A stretch of 64,000 nt of DNA from Aerococcus viridans (lineage in GTDB: Bacteria; Bacillota; Bacilli; Lactobacillales; Aerococcaceae). This document shows positions 28,385-37,809 of this stretch, one piece after another (within the stretch, counting starts at the first letter, position 1; each line of letters opens with the position of its first letter). Location of the stretch: NCBI RefSeq assembly GCF_001543285.1, contig NZ_CP014164.1, positions 1,488,001-1,552,000 on the forward strand. Reading direction: 5' to 3'. The notes beneath the pieces were generated by a model that was not told the DNA's origin, did no database searches, and saw only the letters and a list, made by a program, of their open reading frames with translations. A program made the position numbers and the translations under genes.

Positions 28385-29515
28385 TCAATAAATATCATTT
28401 ACACTCTTTCTCAATTTTGCTTTGAAAGAATCCATTGAGAACTGTTCTATAAATAATTCTTTACAATTATTTCTTCTTAGTTCCATCAATAAACCATTAA
28501 AATTCTCGTTATTTTTTATTAAATCCACACATATGTTTCCTTTTACATTTAAACCAACACCATACTTCTCAACTATCTCTGCTGTATCTGCAGGGATGTT
28601 ATTTATGATAGGAAGTCCATGCTGGAAGTAATCTATAGACTTCATTGTTAATCCAACACAAACACTATCTTTCATAATATTCAATCCAAAATGACATTTA
28701 TCAAGAATATCTTGTTTCTCTTGTGGATCATAGACTTTACCATGGTATTCAACAGTAGCACCACCTGCTTTTGCTGACTCAATAAGCTCTTGTTTGCTTT
28801 CACCATCACCTATAAGATGAAGCGTTACAGGCTTAACCTTCTTGATGGTTTCTATGATTTCTTTGATCTTAGGAATATCAATGATATTGTTAATTGACCC
28901 TAAGTAAGCCAAATGTATATCATCTTCGCTTAACTGAGGATTGCTAACTACTTCTATCTCTCTTTTAGCAAGATATACAGTTTCTGTCTTAACACCTTTC
29001 AATGCATCACCTAAAACAGACTGATATAAATCACATTCAGTAATTATAAGATCAGCATATTCTAAGCTCTTATCTCTCATTGCACCCCAAAAAGTAAATG
29101 GTGGAAACTGCTTTGCCTTCCCTATAGGCATCGTTTCTGGCCATAAATCTATTAAGTCTAATATAAGCTTTACATCTTTATGCTTTTGCTTATAGCTGGC
29201 AGCAAACTTTGCTAGAGAATTCGGTGGTACAAATGTATATACTAAGTCTGGCTTTAACTCTTCGACAATCTTAAAAGCATCGCCCGCGTATTTATAATGT
29301 GAAGATAGTCTTGATACTGATAAATTCTTATAGTAGGGCTTTGACTTAACAAAAATAAACTCTTCTTTAGGTTCTTTTCTATGTACTTTTTTGAAGTGCC
29401 TAAAATCAGATTGAATTACTGTTACGTCGTATCCTTGTTCTTTGAAAAACTCATGAACTAAATCAACTCTATCCTCATAAGTATCAAAGCAATTAACTAT
29501 AACTGCTTTCATCAC
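28385..29515 (-). CDS. Family 4 glycosyltransferase
   Basis: The 376-residue protein has the GT-B arrangement. The N-terminal half shows KAVIVNCFDTYEDRVDLVHE and LDLIDLWPETMPIGKAK. The C-terminal half shows LAYLGSINNIIDIPKI, LHLIGDGESKQELI and GLTMKSIDYFQHGLPIINN, the last being the nucleotide-sugar region. The blocks LIDLWPE and GLTMKSIDYFQHGLP recall WbuB/WbnK-type transferases of capsule loci. The start overlaps the stop codon of the epimerase gene. Confidence 0.75.
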   Translation of the reverse strand: MMKAVIVNCFDTYEDRVDLVHEFFKEQGYDVTVIQSDFRHFKKVHRKEPKEEFIFVKSKPYYKNLSVSRLSSHYKYAGDAFKIVEELKPDLVYTFVPPNSLAKFAASYKQKHKDVKLILDLIDLWPETMPIGKAKQFPPFTFWGAMRDKSLEYADLIITECDLYQSVLGDALKGVKTETVYLAKREIEVVSNPQLSEDDIHLAYLGSINNIIDIPKIKEIIETIKKVKPVTLHLIGDGESKQELIESAKAGGATVEYHGKVYDPQEKQDILDKCHFGLNIMKDSVCVGLTMKSIDYFQHGLPIINNIPADTAEIVEKYGVGLNVKGNICVDLIKNNENFNGLLMELRRNNCKELFIEQFSMDSFKAKLRKSVNDIY

Positions 29516-30381
29516 CTTCCACTCTCCAATTCCGTCAACTCTATAGATTCTCTAAATGTTCTTATTCGGTAATTTGTCTTATCATAGTCACTCATGGACT
29601 TCTCATAAACCAAATTACCAAATATCTTATTCACAATTCCGATTCCAAACATCAACCTCAATACAGGATTAAACATCTTAGTCATCATGATCTTCTTCCC
29701 ATGAATTTCACCAATCAATCTAACCAACTCACTGGTCTTCACATATTCTTTGTTCTGTGGGAAGTACAATCCCGCCTCTTCATGGTCAACCATGACCTTA
29801 ATGAACTCACAAAGATTATCTATATGAAGCATACTGCGCTCATTATCGATGTCAGGAAATACAGGTATCTTCTTGGACATGTTAGCAAGCCTTGGATAGT
29901 TACCTTTGGAGCCTTTCCCATAAATCATAGGTGGTCTTAGCACAACTATCTTAAAATCATCTGATTCTAAATCTTTGATACCTTCCTCTGCCTGGAGCTT
30001 ACTATTTCCATAAAAGTTACTCGGTGTCGGAACTGTATTTCTATCAATGACTCTCTTACTACCGCTGCTATCCCCATAGACAATAATACTGCTCATAAAA
30101 ATGAACTGCTTTACACCTTCTGCCTTGGCCTTCTCAGCAGTTTCGATCGTAAGGTCTCTATTAACTTTATAGTAGAGGTCTTCCATCTTTGGATCAGATG
30201 ACACATGAGCAATCCCAGCCACATGAAACACGACATCATATAAACTGAAGTCCTTCTCTTTCCATGAGCCGTCTTTCATATCAACCGTATCTACTATATA
30301 TTTATCAGGTTCTCTCATGAACCAATTCTCAAGAGATGTACCTATATAACTGTTCTTTCCAGTGATTAGAACTCGCTTCAT
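29512..30381 (-). CDS. NAD-dependent epimerase/dehydratase, locus A copy
   Basis: A 289-residue extended SDR: VLITGKNSYIGTSLENWF, then VFHVAGIAHVSSDPKMEDLY, then FIFMSSIIVYGDSS and the YxxxK block SNFYGNSKLQAEEGI. It is a close paralogue of the locus B protein at 51912-52760. Such proteins accompany initiating sugar transferases and are thought to make the first nucleotide sugar. The start at 30381 has a GAGGTGAAACG ribosome site. An in-frame continuation upstream comes from the dead sugar-transferase gene, whose stop codon is lost. Confidence 0.8.
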   Translation of the reverse strand: MKRVLITGKNSYIGTSLENWFMREPDKYIVDTVDMKDGSWKEKDFSLYDVVFHVAGIAHVSSDPKMEDLYYKVNRDLTIETAEKAKAEGVKQFIFMSSIIVYGDSSGSKRVIDRNTVPTPSNFYGNSKLQAEEGIKDLESDDFKIVVLRPPMIYGKGSKGNYPRLANMSKKIPVFPDIDNERSMLHIDNLCEFIKVMVDHEEAGLYFPQNKEYVKTSELVRLIGEIHGKKIMMTKMFNPVLRLMFGIGIVNKIFGNLVYEKSMSDYDKTNYRIRTFRESIELTELESGR

Positions 30382-30384
30382 CGT

Positions 30385-31042
30385 TTCACCTCTTAATAAA
30401 TTGGAATGACTCGAACCTTTACTTTCTTCTTTATCTTTAGTCATCTTTGCAATAACCCCAGTCCCACCTTCAATAACGCCTTTGCTCTTAAGAACAGCTG
30501 TAAAAGTTCCTATGAAACATATAAGGTCAAACCAAAGACTTCTCTTTTTAACGTATTCCCCATCCAACCTAGACTTTTCTTATATAGGCAACTCATCTCT
30601 ACCATTAATCTGCGCCCAGCCTGTAAGACCAACCGGCACATTATTGGCACCGTACTTGTCCCTTTCTTCAATCAGATCATACTGATTCCAAGGGCTGGTC
30701 TTGGACCGATGATACTCATCTCGCCTTTAAAGATATTGATGATTTGAGGTAGTTCATCCAGAGATGTTCTGCGTAGAAACTTACCTACCTTTGTAATCCA
30801 CTGATCTGGATTTTCTAAAAGATGTGTTGGTGTGTCCTTCGGCGTATCAATTCTCATGGTTCTAAACTTCAATATATGAAAATGACTCTTATGGATTCCT
30901 ACTCTCTTCTGTTTAAAGAGAACAGGTCCAGGGGAGTCAACCTTGATTGCTAATATAAGTATTAAAAAACAGGAGCTAAAATGATTAGTCCTAAACCTGA
31001 AAGTATGATATCTATTAATCTTTTTATCTTTAAGTAAACCAT
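30385..31042 (-). pseudogene. Initiating undecaprenyl-phosphate sugar-1-phosphate transferase, locus A copy, multiply broken
   Basis: The gene starts ATG at 31042 behind AGGAGG (MVYLKIKRLIDIILSGLG). It loses frame at a T6 run (30964-30969), loses it again near 30690 where CTTTGG is reduced to CTTGG, and meets a TAA at 30580-30582. All conserved blocks of the bacterial sugar transferase family are still recognisable: DSPGPVLFKQKRVG, LRRTSLDELPQ, FKGEMSIIGPRPAL, LTGWAQINGRDE. The final stop codon is also missing, so the frame runs into the epimerase gene. It would have attached the first sugar to the lipid carrier. The intact paralogue is at 52757-53386. Confidence 0.9.
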
Positions 31043-31142
31043 GATAATTCCTCCTGCTTCGGTTATGTATGAATAAAGTGCATTTGAGCACCTTGTTTTC
31101 CAATTTATGTATAATTCTTAGCCAAAATCTATATATAGTATG

Positions 31143-31773
31143 TGTGACGTATTTTTAGTGCCTTTTTATGCTATATATTGTGTTTATCCTTTCATGATAC
31201 TCACATCGTTATACACATTCAATCAACAACGCTATTTTAATTAAAGAATTGCAGTGTCTCATAAAACAATTTATATTTGTTCCATTCAATACTATTCATG
31301 CACATGTTTCTTGGCTGTGCACTCAATGTTTTTGTTCACTTATATTTTCTTTTCGCATAGTCATAAAATCGTTTAGAAGAATCCACTGTTATTTAATCTA
31401 TTATTAGCCCTCTCAAAAATAACCTCACATCTTAATAAACTGGTCATTGTTACTACAAAACATCTCACGTCAATTCAAAAAGACAAGCCTTGTTTTAATA
31501 ATAGACATTTCATCCTTCGAATCTTAAAAATCTGTGATAATTCATCAGAATTTGTTTTTATAAGATTTCCTCAACTTTTATAATAGAATCACCTAATTGA
31601 TAGATTTATCGATTAGGTGATTCGTACACATAATTCTAACTTATATAATTGGAGATATGCTTTGGTACCTTAAGCTAATCAAATACCTAGAAAATCATTA
31701 AATTATCGAACGCCTATGGAAGTATTCTTGAGTTACATTAATGATTCACATTTGTCTAGCTTAATTTGACAAA
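31143..31773. other. Intergenic region between cpsD and the dead sugar transferase
   Basis: About 630 AT-rich bases without a plausible gene. The only clear structure is a hairpin at 31587-31622. The gap is unusually long for the inside of a capsule operon and may hold an internal promoter or attenuation signals. Confidence 0.5.
31587..31622. repeat. Perfect 11-bp inverted repeat downstream of cpsD
   Basis: AATCACCTAAT and ATTAGGTGATT flank a 14-base loop. It lies about 150 bases past the cpsD stop. The following bases on the minus strand are only weakly T-rich, so it could be an attenuator or protein-binding site rather than a strong terminator. Confidence 0.55.
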
Positions 31774-32502
31774 TCAAACATTATAATATTCGTAATACCC
31801 ATATCCCTTATTTTTATTAATAGGAACATCATTTAAGATATAACCAATAAGATTGGCTTTAACATTATCTAGCGAAACCTTAGCTTCAACCACTTGATCT
31901 CTTCGAACATAATTTTGACGTACAACTAAAATGGTACCATCTACTTTACCTGAAATTATCTGACCGTCTGTAACTGAATGTAAAGGCGGGGTATCAAAAA
32001 TCACTAAATCAAATAATTCCGTAATTTGGTCTAGCAACACTGAAAATTCTTGAGATCCCACTAACTCAGCTGGATTGGGCGGTATAGGCCCAGAAGGTAA
32101 GATATACAAGTCAAAATCTTCAGAATATTGAATTACACTTTCTAAAGAATATTCCTCATTTACAAGGGCTGTTGTTAGTCCTACATTATTATTTAATTTG
32201 AAGGTCTTATGTAGAGTAGGTTTTCGCAGGTCAGTATCTACAATTAATACTTTTTTCCCAGTTTGAGCGTATGTATAAGCCAAGTTAACAGTGGTTGTTG
32301 ACTTTCCTTCCATAGATATAGAAGAGGTAACTGCAATGCTCTTAACTGAACTGCCAATTTGTGCAAACTCAATATTAGTCCGAATTGTTTTATACTGTTC
32401 CGCTATTGCTGACATAGGTTCAAAGTATGTTACTAAAGGTGATCCTAATTTTTGTTCATTTTCTAGTTTTTGTTGCTTTTTCTTACTTTTAAAATTAAAC
32501 AT
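31774..32502 (-). CDS. cpsD: CpsD/CapB-type capsule tyrosine kinase
   Basis: This BY-kinase of 242 residues controls capsule assembly together with CpsC. Visible motifs are the Walker A SSISMEGKSTTTVNLAYTY, the Walker A' VLIVDTDLRKPTL and the Walker B LFDLVIFDTPPLHS. The C-terminus ends in a tyrosine cluster (GYGYYEYYNV), the autophosphorylation tail. It starts 3 bases after the cpsC stop. No CpsB-type phosphatase is visible in this window. Confidence 0.9.
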   Translation of the reverse strand: MFNFKSKKKQQKLENEQKLGSPLVTYFEPMSAIAEQYKTIRTNIEFAQIGSSVKSIAVTSSISMEGKSTTTVNLAYTYAQTGKKVLIVDTDLRKPTLHKTFKLNNNVGLTTALVNEEYSLESVIQYSEDFDLYILPSGPIPPNPAELVGSQEFSVLLDQITELFDLVIFDTPPLHSVTDGQIISGKVDGTILVVRQNYVRRDQVVEAKVSLDNVKANLIGYILNDVPINKNKGYGYYEYYNV

Positions 32503-32505
32503 AAT

Positions 32506-33243
32506 TTACACCCTTCTTTCTCGACTTTTAGTAGCGACAGTACTTTGTACTCGACTATGCTCTTTCTGATCCTCACTTAGTTCAAAAATTCCTCCTAGTT
32601 TAACCATTTGTAAATCTATAAGGTCATCACTAGATTTCACTCTGCTATCTAATACTTCAATAACAAGTGCGATAGCTACCATAATCATTGCGCCAAGGAG
32701 GCCACCAATTATGGTTACTCGTACTACATTAGGTGACACTGGAGATGGATTGAACGTAGCTGACGAAACTACATATAAATTTGAGACATCATCACCATAA
32801 ATACTGATCAATGTCTTTTCAAATTCTGTAATGACACTATTTACAATATTCTGCGCATCTCCTGGTGTATCCATCGTTGCAGAAATGTTAAAAGCCTGAG
32901 AATCAGTAGATTGTTCAACCCTTAAAGCATTCCGTAGTTGAGGAACTGTAAATTTTCCATCCAAACTATTGTTCACTTCCGTTAGCACACCATCTCCTAA
33001 GATAATATCTCTGTAGGTACTGACTAAAGTTACGTTAGTTTGTATTTCGTTATATTGAATTGAAGTATCCTGACTACTACGTTGATTAACAATCAACTGC
33101 GCTTGAGATGAGTATTGTGGCTCTACGAAAAACATGACTACTATCGCTGCTAAAGTTGCACCAATAATCGTCATATTCAAAATTCTAATAAAGTATTTTT
33201 TAAACAATAGCCATAAATCATAAAGTTCATATTCTTTTTCCAT
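32506..33243 (-). CDS. cpsC: CpsC/Wzz-type chain-length regulator and kinase activator
   Basis: This 245-residue membrane protein has two membrane segments, about residues 20-40 (LNMTIIGATLAAIVVMFFV) and 175-197 (VTIIGGLLGAMIMVAIALVI). They flank an extracellular Wzz domain starting EPQYSSQAQLIVNQRSSQD. The proline-rich block FNPSPVSPN precedes the second segment, as in the family. The cytoplasmic tail would bind CpsD. An AGGAGG site precedes the ATG. It is the first gene of locus A, just downstream of a good promoter. Confidence 0.9.
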   Translation of the reverse strand: MEKEYELYDLWLLFKKYFIRILNMTIIGATLAAIVVMFFVEPQYSSQAQLIVNQRSSQDTSIQYNEIQTNVTLVSTYRDIILGDGVLTEVNNSLDGKFTVPQLRNALRVEQSTDSQAFNISATMDTPGDAQNIVNSVITEFEKTLISIYGDDVSNLYVVSSATFNPSPVSPNVVRVTIIGGLLGAMIMVAIALVIEVLDSRVKSSDDLIDLQMVKLGGIFELSEDQKEHSRVQSTVATKSRERRV

Positions 33244-33366
33244 TTTTCCTCCTAATTAACCTAAACCATTTCTAACCATCACCAAAAGTTTCTTTAATTA
33301 AAAATACCAAGCATTAATAGTTTAAAGCCGTATTTTTTAAATTAAGAAGTTTTATATTTGCATTTA

Positions 33367-33396
33367 ATTATAGTCCAAAAATGAATCTTTCATCAA
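33367..33396 (-). promoter_or_regulatory. Sigma-A-type promoter of polysaccharide locus A
   Basis: On the minus strand TTGATG (33391-33396) and TATAAT (33367-33372) are 18 bases apart. They lie about 125 bases upstream of cpsC. The IS256 element inserted at 33433 stops 36 bases upstream of the -35 box, so the promoter core is preserved but upstream sequences are displaced. Confidence 0.65.
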
Positions 33397-33432
33397 TGTA
33401 ATTTACATCCATAATACAATTTCATGACATTT

Positions 33433-34756
33433 AGTCAAGTCCATAATCCTGTGTAAAATACTATACAATGTTTTACCGGTCTCTCATTGATCAAACTTAA
33501 TATATTTTCTTGTAGAACTGAGCCATTCGTCATGAAGGTCTATAAGGACAGCTCCAATTAATCGATTGGCAGACGTTCGGTTGGGAAAAATCCGAATAAT
33601 CTTTTCTCTTCTGCGGACTTCCTGGTTCAGTCGTTCAAGAAGGTTGGTGCTTTTTAGCCGATTGTGACCATTTCCGATAACCGTGTATTGAAAGGCATCT
33701 TCGAAGCCATTATCCAATGTTTCGCAAGCTTTTGTATATTTAGACTGGTCGATATATTCACCGACTAAGGCATTCTTAGCTGTTCGAGCGAGTTCAATAT
33801 CCGTAAACTTAAAGATCGCTTTTACTGCTTCTCTAAACGGTTTTGAATTCTTTTTTGGAATGGAACTGAAGATGTTTCTTAAAAAATGGACCTGGCATCT
33901 CTGCCAACTCGCGTTGGTAAATGACTTACGAATTGCAGACACTAGGCCTTTATGGGCATCAGAAATGATGAGTTCTGTCCCCTGTAGACCGCGTTCTTTT
34001 AAGTATTCAAAGAAGATGGACCATGTGTCATCACTTTCTTCATTTTGGATCATGAAGCCAATGATTTCACGATCACCACCTTCTGTTATCCCGATCGCAA
34101 TATGGCAGCTTTTAGAAAGCACTCGATGGTCCTCACGGACTTTTATGTAGAGAACATCAGTCATCAGATAAGGATAACTCGTACCTGAGAGTGAACGGTT
34201 CTGCCATTCGTTGACCATCGGGTCTAACTGCTCAGTCAGGCTAGAAACAAAAGATTTCGATACCGATTTTCCACATAGCTCTTCAACAATCTTTGAAACT
34301 TTACGTGTCGAAACGCCTGAAACATACATCTCAAGCATTGAAGCGAGCAGTGCCTTTTCATTTCGCTGATAACGCTCAAACACCGTCGGTGAAAATTCAC
34401 CATCACGTGTTCTAGGCACTTTTAACTCGAGTGTGCCCACACGAGTCGTAAAGTCTCGCTCATAATAGCCATTTCTTTGACTCTGACGACTTTCTGAACG
34501 TTCATAGTCATCGGCTTGAATATATTCTGTTCGTTGATTTTCCATCAATTGGTTGAAAACAGTGGTCAAAATATTTTTAGAAACTTCATCTTTTACCGAA
34601 TGTTCAATAATACTTTGAACCTCTTCGTTGTTCAGTGTAAAATGTACTTGGGTCATGTAACGTCCTCCTGGGTATGTTTTTGTGGTTAAAAACATTGTAC
34701 CGTAAAAGGGCTGTTACATGGCCTTTTATCTTTTACACAATTATATGGACTTTATC
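33433..34756 (-). mobile_element. IS256-family element, copy 1, complete with target duplication
   Basis: The element is 1,324 bp with imperfect 26-bp terminal inverted repeats containing AAGTCCATA and TGTGTAAAA. It is flanked by the direct repeat TGACATTT (33425-33432 and 34757-34764), an 8-bp target duplication typical of IS256. A copy with the same length and an identical transposase lies inverted at 59903-61226. Confidence 0.95.
33484..34656 (-). CDS. IS256-family (MULE-type) transposase, copy 1
   Basis: A full-length 390-residue transposase with the mutator-type DDE arrangement. The first aspartate lies in YPYLMTDVLYIKVRE, the second in ELIISDAHKGLVSAIR, and the C/H block in WQRCQVHFLRNIFSSIP. 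The glutamate lies in STNLLERLNQEVRRRE. ATG at 34656 is favoured over an upstream ATG because of the AGGAGG site. The protein is identical residue for residue to copy 2, so at least one of the two moved recently. Confidence 0.95.
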   Translation of the reverse strand: MTQVHFTLNNEEVQSIIEHSVKDEVSKNILTTVFNQLMENQRTEYIQADDYERSESRQSQRNGYYERDFTTRVGTLELKVPRTRDGEFSPTVFERYQRNEKALLASMLEMYVSGVSTRKVSKIVEELCGKSVSKSFVSSLTEQLDPMVNEWQNRSLSGTSYPYLMTDVLYIKVREDHRVLSKSCHIAIGITEGGDREIIGFMIQNEESDDTWSIFFEYLKERGLQGTELIISDAHKGLVSAIRKSFTNASWQRCQVHFLRNIFSSIPKKNSKPFREAVKAIFKFTDIELARTAKNALVGEYIDQSKYTKACETLDNGFEDAFQYTVIGNGHNRLKSTNLLERLNQEVRRREKIIRIFPNRTSANRLIGAVLIDLHDEWLSSTRKYIKFDQ

Positions 34757-34764
34757 TGACATTT

Positions 34765-35585
34765 CCTTTCGAAATATAACCTATATATATAAAAAGGGTG
34801 TATAAAAATCTTTCTCCCAAAAGCTCTTTTACATTTTTACACAACATTGTTTATATTCTATTTAGTTATTTAATGAATTAATCTTAAAGAAATTAGTTTG
34901 CTAGGCAACTGTCTTTCTTACATCTAACTGATCTAACTAGGAAAACTTATCTGCCCTAATTCTGAGAGGTTGAATTTTTTTATGTAACACATGATGTACA
35001 ACATATAGAATCTGACTTAAAATACAAATTCAATACTGATTTTGAAAAATTATTCACTGAAAAACCAATTCCAATTTCTATTCCTGTAACTTTACAAGAA
35101 TACTCTTGAACAATTACAATAATTAGATTTCCAGGTCAGAAAACCAAAATTATCTAAACAAATTTTTCGTCACTTTCCTAGAGGAAGTAGACAATACATA
35201 CGTATTATAAAAGAATAAAATTTATATGATTTTATAGACCGAGCTAAGTCAAAATTAACGAAATTTTATAAACTCTCCAAATTATATGATTTCCCTGAAC
35301 TAACAATCCAATCCTAAGAACACTTAGCTATACAAACAAAATTAGCGGAAAGGATACTTCAATTTCGAATTGAGTGTAGAGTTAATGGTAAAAAAGAATC
35401 AAGTTTTATTTGCAAGACAATGGGGAGTATAGAGCAAGAGATAAGAAATTTGTAAAAATTCACTATGATTGAAAGAGTCTTTTTTATGACTATTTTAGAT
35501 CACCTATCTAGTTTTCAAAAATTTTAATTTATCAATATATGTTATTATTTCATAGTAAACACAATAAAGGACAAAGCAACTGAAC
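34765..35585. other. Degenerate region between IS256 and IS3
   Basis: No intact gene is present. This was presumably the sequence upstream of cpsC before the IS256 insertion. Two eroded plus-strand frames are visible: about 47 codons near 34968-35110 (KYKFNTDFEKLFTEKPIPIS) and the stretch at 35219-35455. Neither has a start site or a recognised relative. Confidence 0.5.
35219..35455 (+). pseudogene. Eroded coding fragment of unknown origin
   Basis: The frame reads NLYDFIDRAKSKLTKFYKLS and then LYDFPELTIQS. After one TAA it continues AIQTKLAERILQFRIECRVN and ends in GSIEQEIRNL. Amino-acid content looks protein-like and the frame is kept across the stop, but no start or ribosome site exists and no family is recognised. 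Confidence 0.3.
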
Positions 35586-35843
35586 TGCCCTCTGTCAAGT
35601 AGACAAGCAAATAAACAAATTTTTGTGTGCCATGTATGAATTTCTCATGCATGGCTTTTTCTTATAATGGAATCCGTAATCCCATTGATAAAGTAACGCG
35701 TTTCGAGTTATAAAAGTTAATGTAAGTATTAATGGCGCTCTCTAAATCTTCAAAAGATTCAAAATTGTCAAGGACAGTATAAAATTGTAGGTTTATGACA
35801 GAATAAAAATGTAGGTTTTTGACAGTCTAATTTAGAAGTCCAT

Positions 35844-36581
35844 TTATATTTTCCCTTTCATACGATATGATTTTCCAGTAATCTTGAAGACTTTAACATG
35901 GTGAACCAGACGATCAAGAATGGCGGCGGCTATTTCAGAATTCTGAAATAGCTCCCCCCATCGAGATAAGATAATATTTGTCGTAATCATTGTTGATTTT
36001 TTTTCGTAACGCATCGTTAATAGTTGAAAGAAGAGGTTAGCTTCAACTTTTTGAATTGGTAAATAACCTATTTCATCAATGATCAAAAGATCATATTTGG
36101 CATATCGTTTCAGAACACGATCGACGGTCCCTTTTTCAAAGGCAGAACGAAGACGTAAAAGTAATTCATGACAACTGATAAACAGCGTACGGTAGCCTTG
36201 ATGACATGCTTCAATGCCTAATGCAATGACAAGGTGTGTTTTCCCTACACCAGGGTTTCCAATGAAAACTAAGTTTTCTTTTTTTTCCATAAAAGCCATA
36301 TGTTTCAAGTCTAGAATCTCTTTTTTGTTAACGCTTGGTTGAAAGTTGAAATCAAATTCTTCAAGTGATGTCCGTTTGGGAAAGTGTGCGCGCTGGATGA
36401 CACGTTCCACAGTCTGATTCGTTTGAAAGTCTAATTCTTGATTAGTTAATTCTAGAAGAGCTTCTGTTACAGAAAGCTCATCTCGATTGGCAATTTCAAT
36501 ATAGTTTGGCACATATTCTCTCATATGTTTTAAATTCAAGGCCTCTAGATTATTTAATAGTTTTTGATAGTTACTGCTCAT
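35844..36581 (-). CDS. istB: IS21-family IstB AAA+ helper ATPase
   Basis: The 245-residue protein has Walker A NLVFIGNPGVGKTHLVIAL, Walker B YDLLIIDEIGYLPI and sensor-1 STMITTNIILSRW. A C-terminal arginine-finger region GKSYRMKG ends it. Start ATG at 36581 follows a GGAGG site and overlaps the istA end by 11 bases, the usual IstA-IstB coupling. It assembles on DNA and activates IstA at target sites. Confidence 0.95.
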   Translation of the reverse strand: MSSNYQKLLNNLEALNLKHMREYVPNYIEIANRDELSVTEALLELTNQELDFQTNQTVERVIQRAHFPKRTSLEEFDFNFQPSVNKKEILDLKHMAFMEKKENLVFIGNPGVGKTHLVIALGIEACHQGYRTLFISCHELLLRLRSAFEKGTVDRVLKRYAKYDLLIIDEIGYLPIQKVEANLFFQLLTMRYEKKSTMITTNIILSRWGELFQNSEIAAAILDRLVHHVKVFKITGKSYRMKGKI

Positions 36582-37809
36582 TCGAAGGCACCTCCAGTAA
36601 ATCATATTGCTTTAAACTTCGTTTAATATGTTCTTGGATGTCATCTTCTTCTTTGTGGCTCATGACATCTGATTTAAGTATCTGAACCAAATCTTCTTGG
36701 TTATAGTTCAATCTTTTTGTGGTAAGTGGGTGCGAACGAATCTGTTCTCCGTTATAATAAATGTGCACGTACTCTTCGTTTTCGGAAAGATCCAAGTCAA
36801 CTTCTTTTCCGATATAACGAGGGTCTACAGAGTACCTACATTTGCGGAAAATGACCATTGCTTCCTTTGTGACTTTACGGCGAATAAAGTCTTCAAAATA
36901 AGGATTTAACAAGTCATCTTTTAGCTTATGGAGGTGCTCTTTTTCATTAATTTTCCAAAGTATATCAGGAATCTCGTCCGTTGCTTGAGACACTTCCGAA
37001 TTTAATTCATCACAAAGTTCGTCAACGATTCGAATGAGGTCTGTCGAATCATAAAATTCATGATTGTAAACCCGTAACCGGTCCATTGTTCTGGCGAGAG
37101 CTTCTACGCTGCCTTTTGTTTGGGGGCGAAAAGGACGACAGACCATTGTTCTGAACCCTGCATCTTTACTAAAAGAATAGAAGCGATCGTTTAAATGAAC
37201 CTGAGAGAATTGAGTTCGTGACCGGTCGACGACAGTTTTCATATTATCGAACCATATTTCTTCTGGAACACCACCGGTGTTATAAAAGGCATCATTCATG
37301 CACTCAAACAATGTATCTTGTTTACGATCAAAGGTAAGCGTAATAAATTTCTTCTTTGAGTAGGGCAATATATAAAGGAAAATATTAAAGCGGAAGACTT
37401 CTCCCTGACTGCTTATCAGTCGCATTTCTTCTTTCCAATCGATTTGTGCTGAAAGACCAGGCGTATATTCGACGCGTACCGTTGCTTTCTGTATCCGTTC
37501 TTTTTTCACTCCACGGCAATAGTCTCTAACAAGACTGTAACTCCCATCGAACCCTTTCTTTTGTATGAATTTGAAGATACTTTTAGCGGTACATTGATCT
37601 TCTAACTTAATATCTATGATTTGTTTGAATGAATCTAATTTACTCGGATATGTCCTCCTTGTTTTAGGTTTATTACCTTGTAACGCTTCTTCATACGCTG
37701 CTTTAACCGTACGATAGTCACATCCGTATTGTTCCGCTAACGCAGTATAATTGGGCTTTATGCCATCAATCATATGTTTTTTCACTCCTTCTCTGATATC
37801 TCTTCTCAT
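36571..37809 (-). CDS. istA: IS21-family IstA transposase
   Basis: The 412-residue protein has an N-terminal HTH (YTALAEQYGCDYRTVKAAYE). The catalytic DDE residues lie in LSAQIDWKEEM, IWFDNMKTVV and TKGSVEALARTM. A C-terminal beta-barrel-like region (FRKCRYSVDPRYIG) follows. A second in-frame ATG at 37773 with its own GGAG is possible. The gene is intact, so the element may still be active. Confidence 0.95.
   Translation of the reverse strand: MRRDIREGVKKHMIDGIKPNYTALAEQYGCDYRTVKAAYEEALQGNKPKTRRTYPSKLDSFKQIIDIKLEDQCTAKSIFKFIQKKGFDGSYSLVRDYCRGVKKERIQKATVRVEYTPGLSAQIDWKEEMRLISSQGEVFRFNIFLYILPYSKKKFITLTFDRKQDTLFECMNDAFYNTGGVPEEIWFDNMKTVVDRSRTQFSQVHLNDRFYSFSKDAGFRTMVCRPFRPQTKGSVEALARTMDRLRVYNHEFYDSTDLIRIVDELCDELNSEVSQATDEIPDILWKINEKEHLHKLKDDLLNPYFEDFIRRKVTKEAMVIFRKCRYSVDPRYIGKEVDLDLSENEEYVHIYYNGEQIRSHPLTTKRLNYNQEDLVQILKSDVMSHKEEDDIQEHIKRSLKQYDLLEVPSNEQ

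Noticed and set aside
33860-34150. 96-codon frame antisense to the IS256 transposase, present in both copies
   Set aside because: Its conservation only reflects identity of the two IS256 copies; it lacks a ribosome site.
34765-35585. Possible cpsA or cpsB-type gene upstream of cpsC
   Set aside because: Only eroded short frames are visible and none shows LytR-CpsA-Psr or PHP phosphatase motifs.
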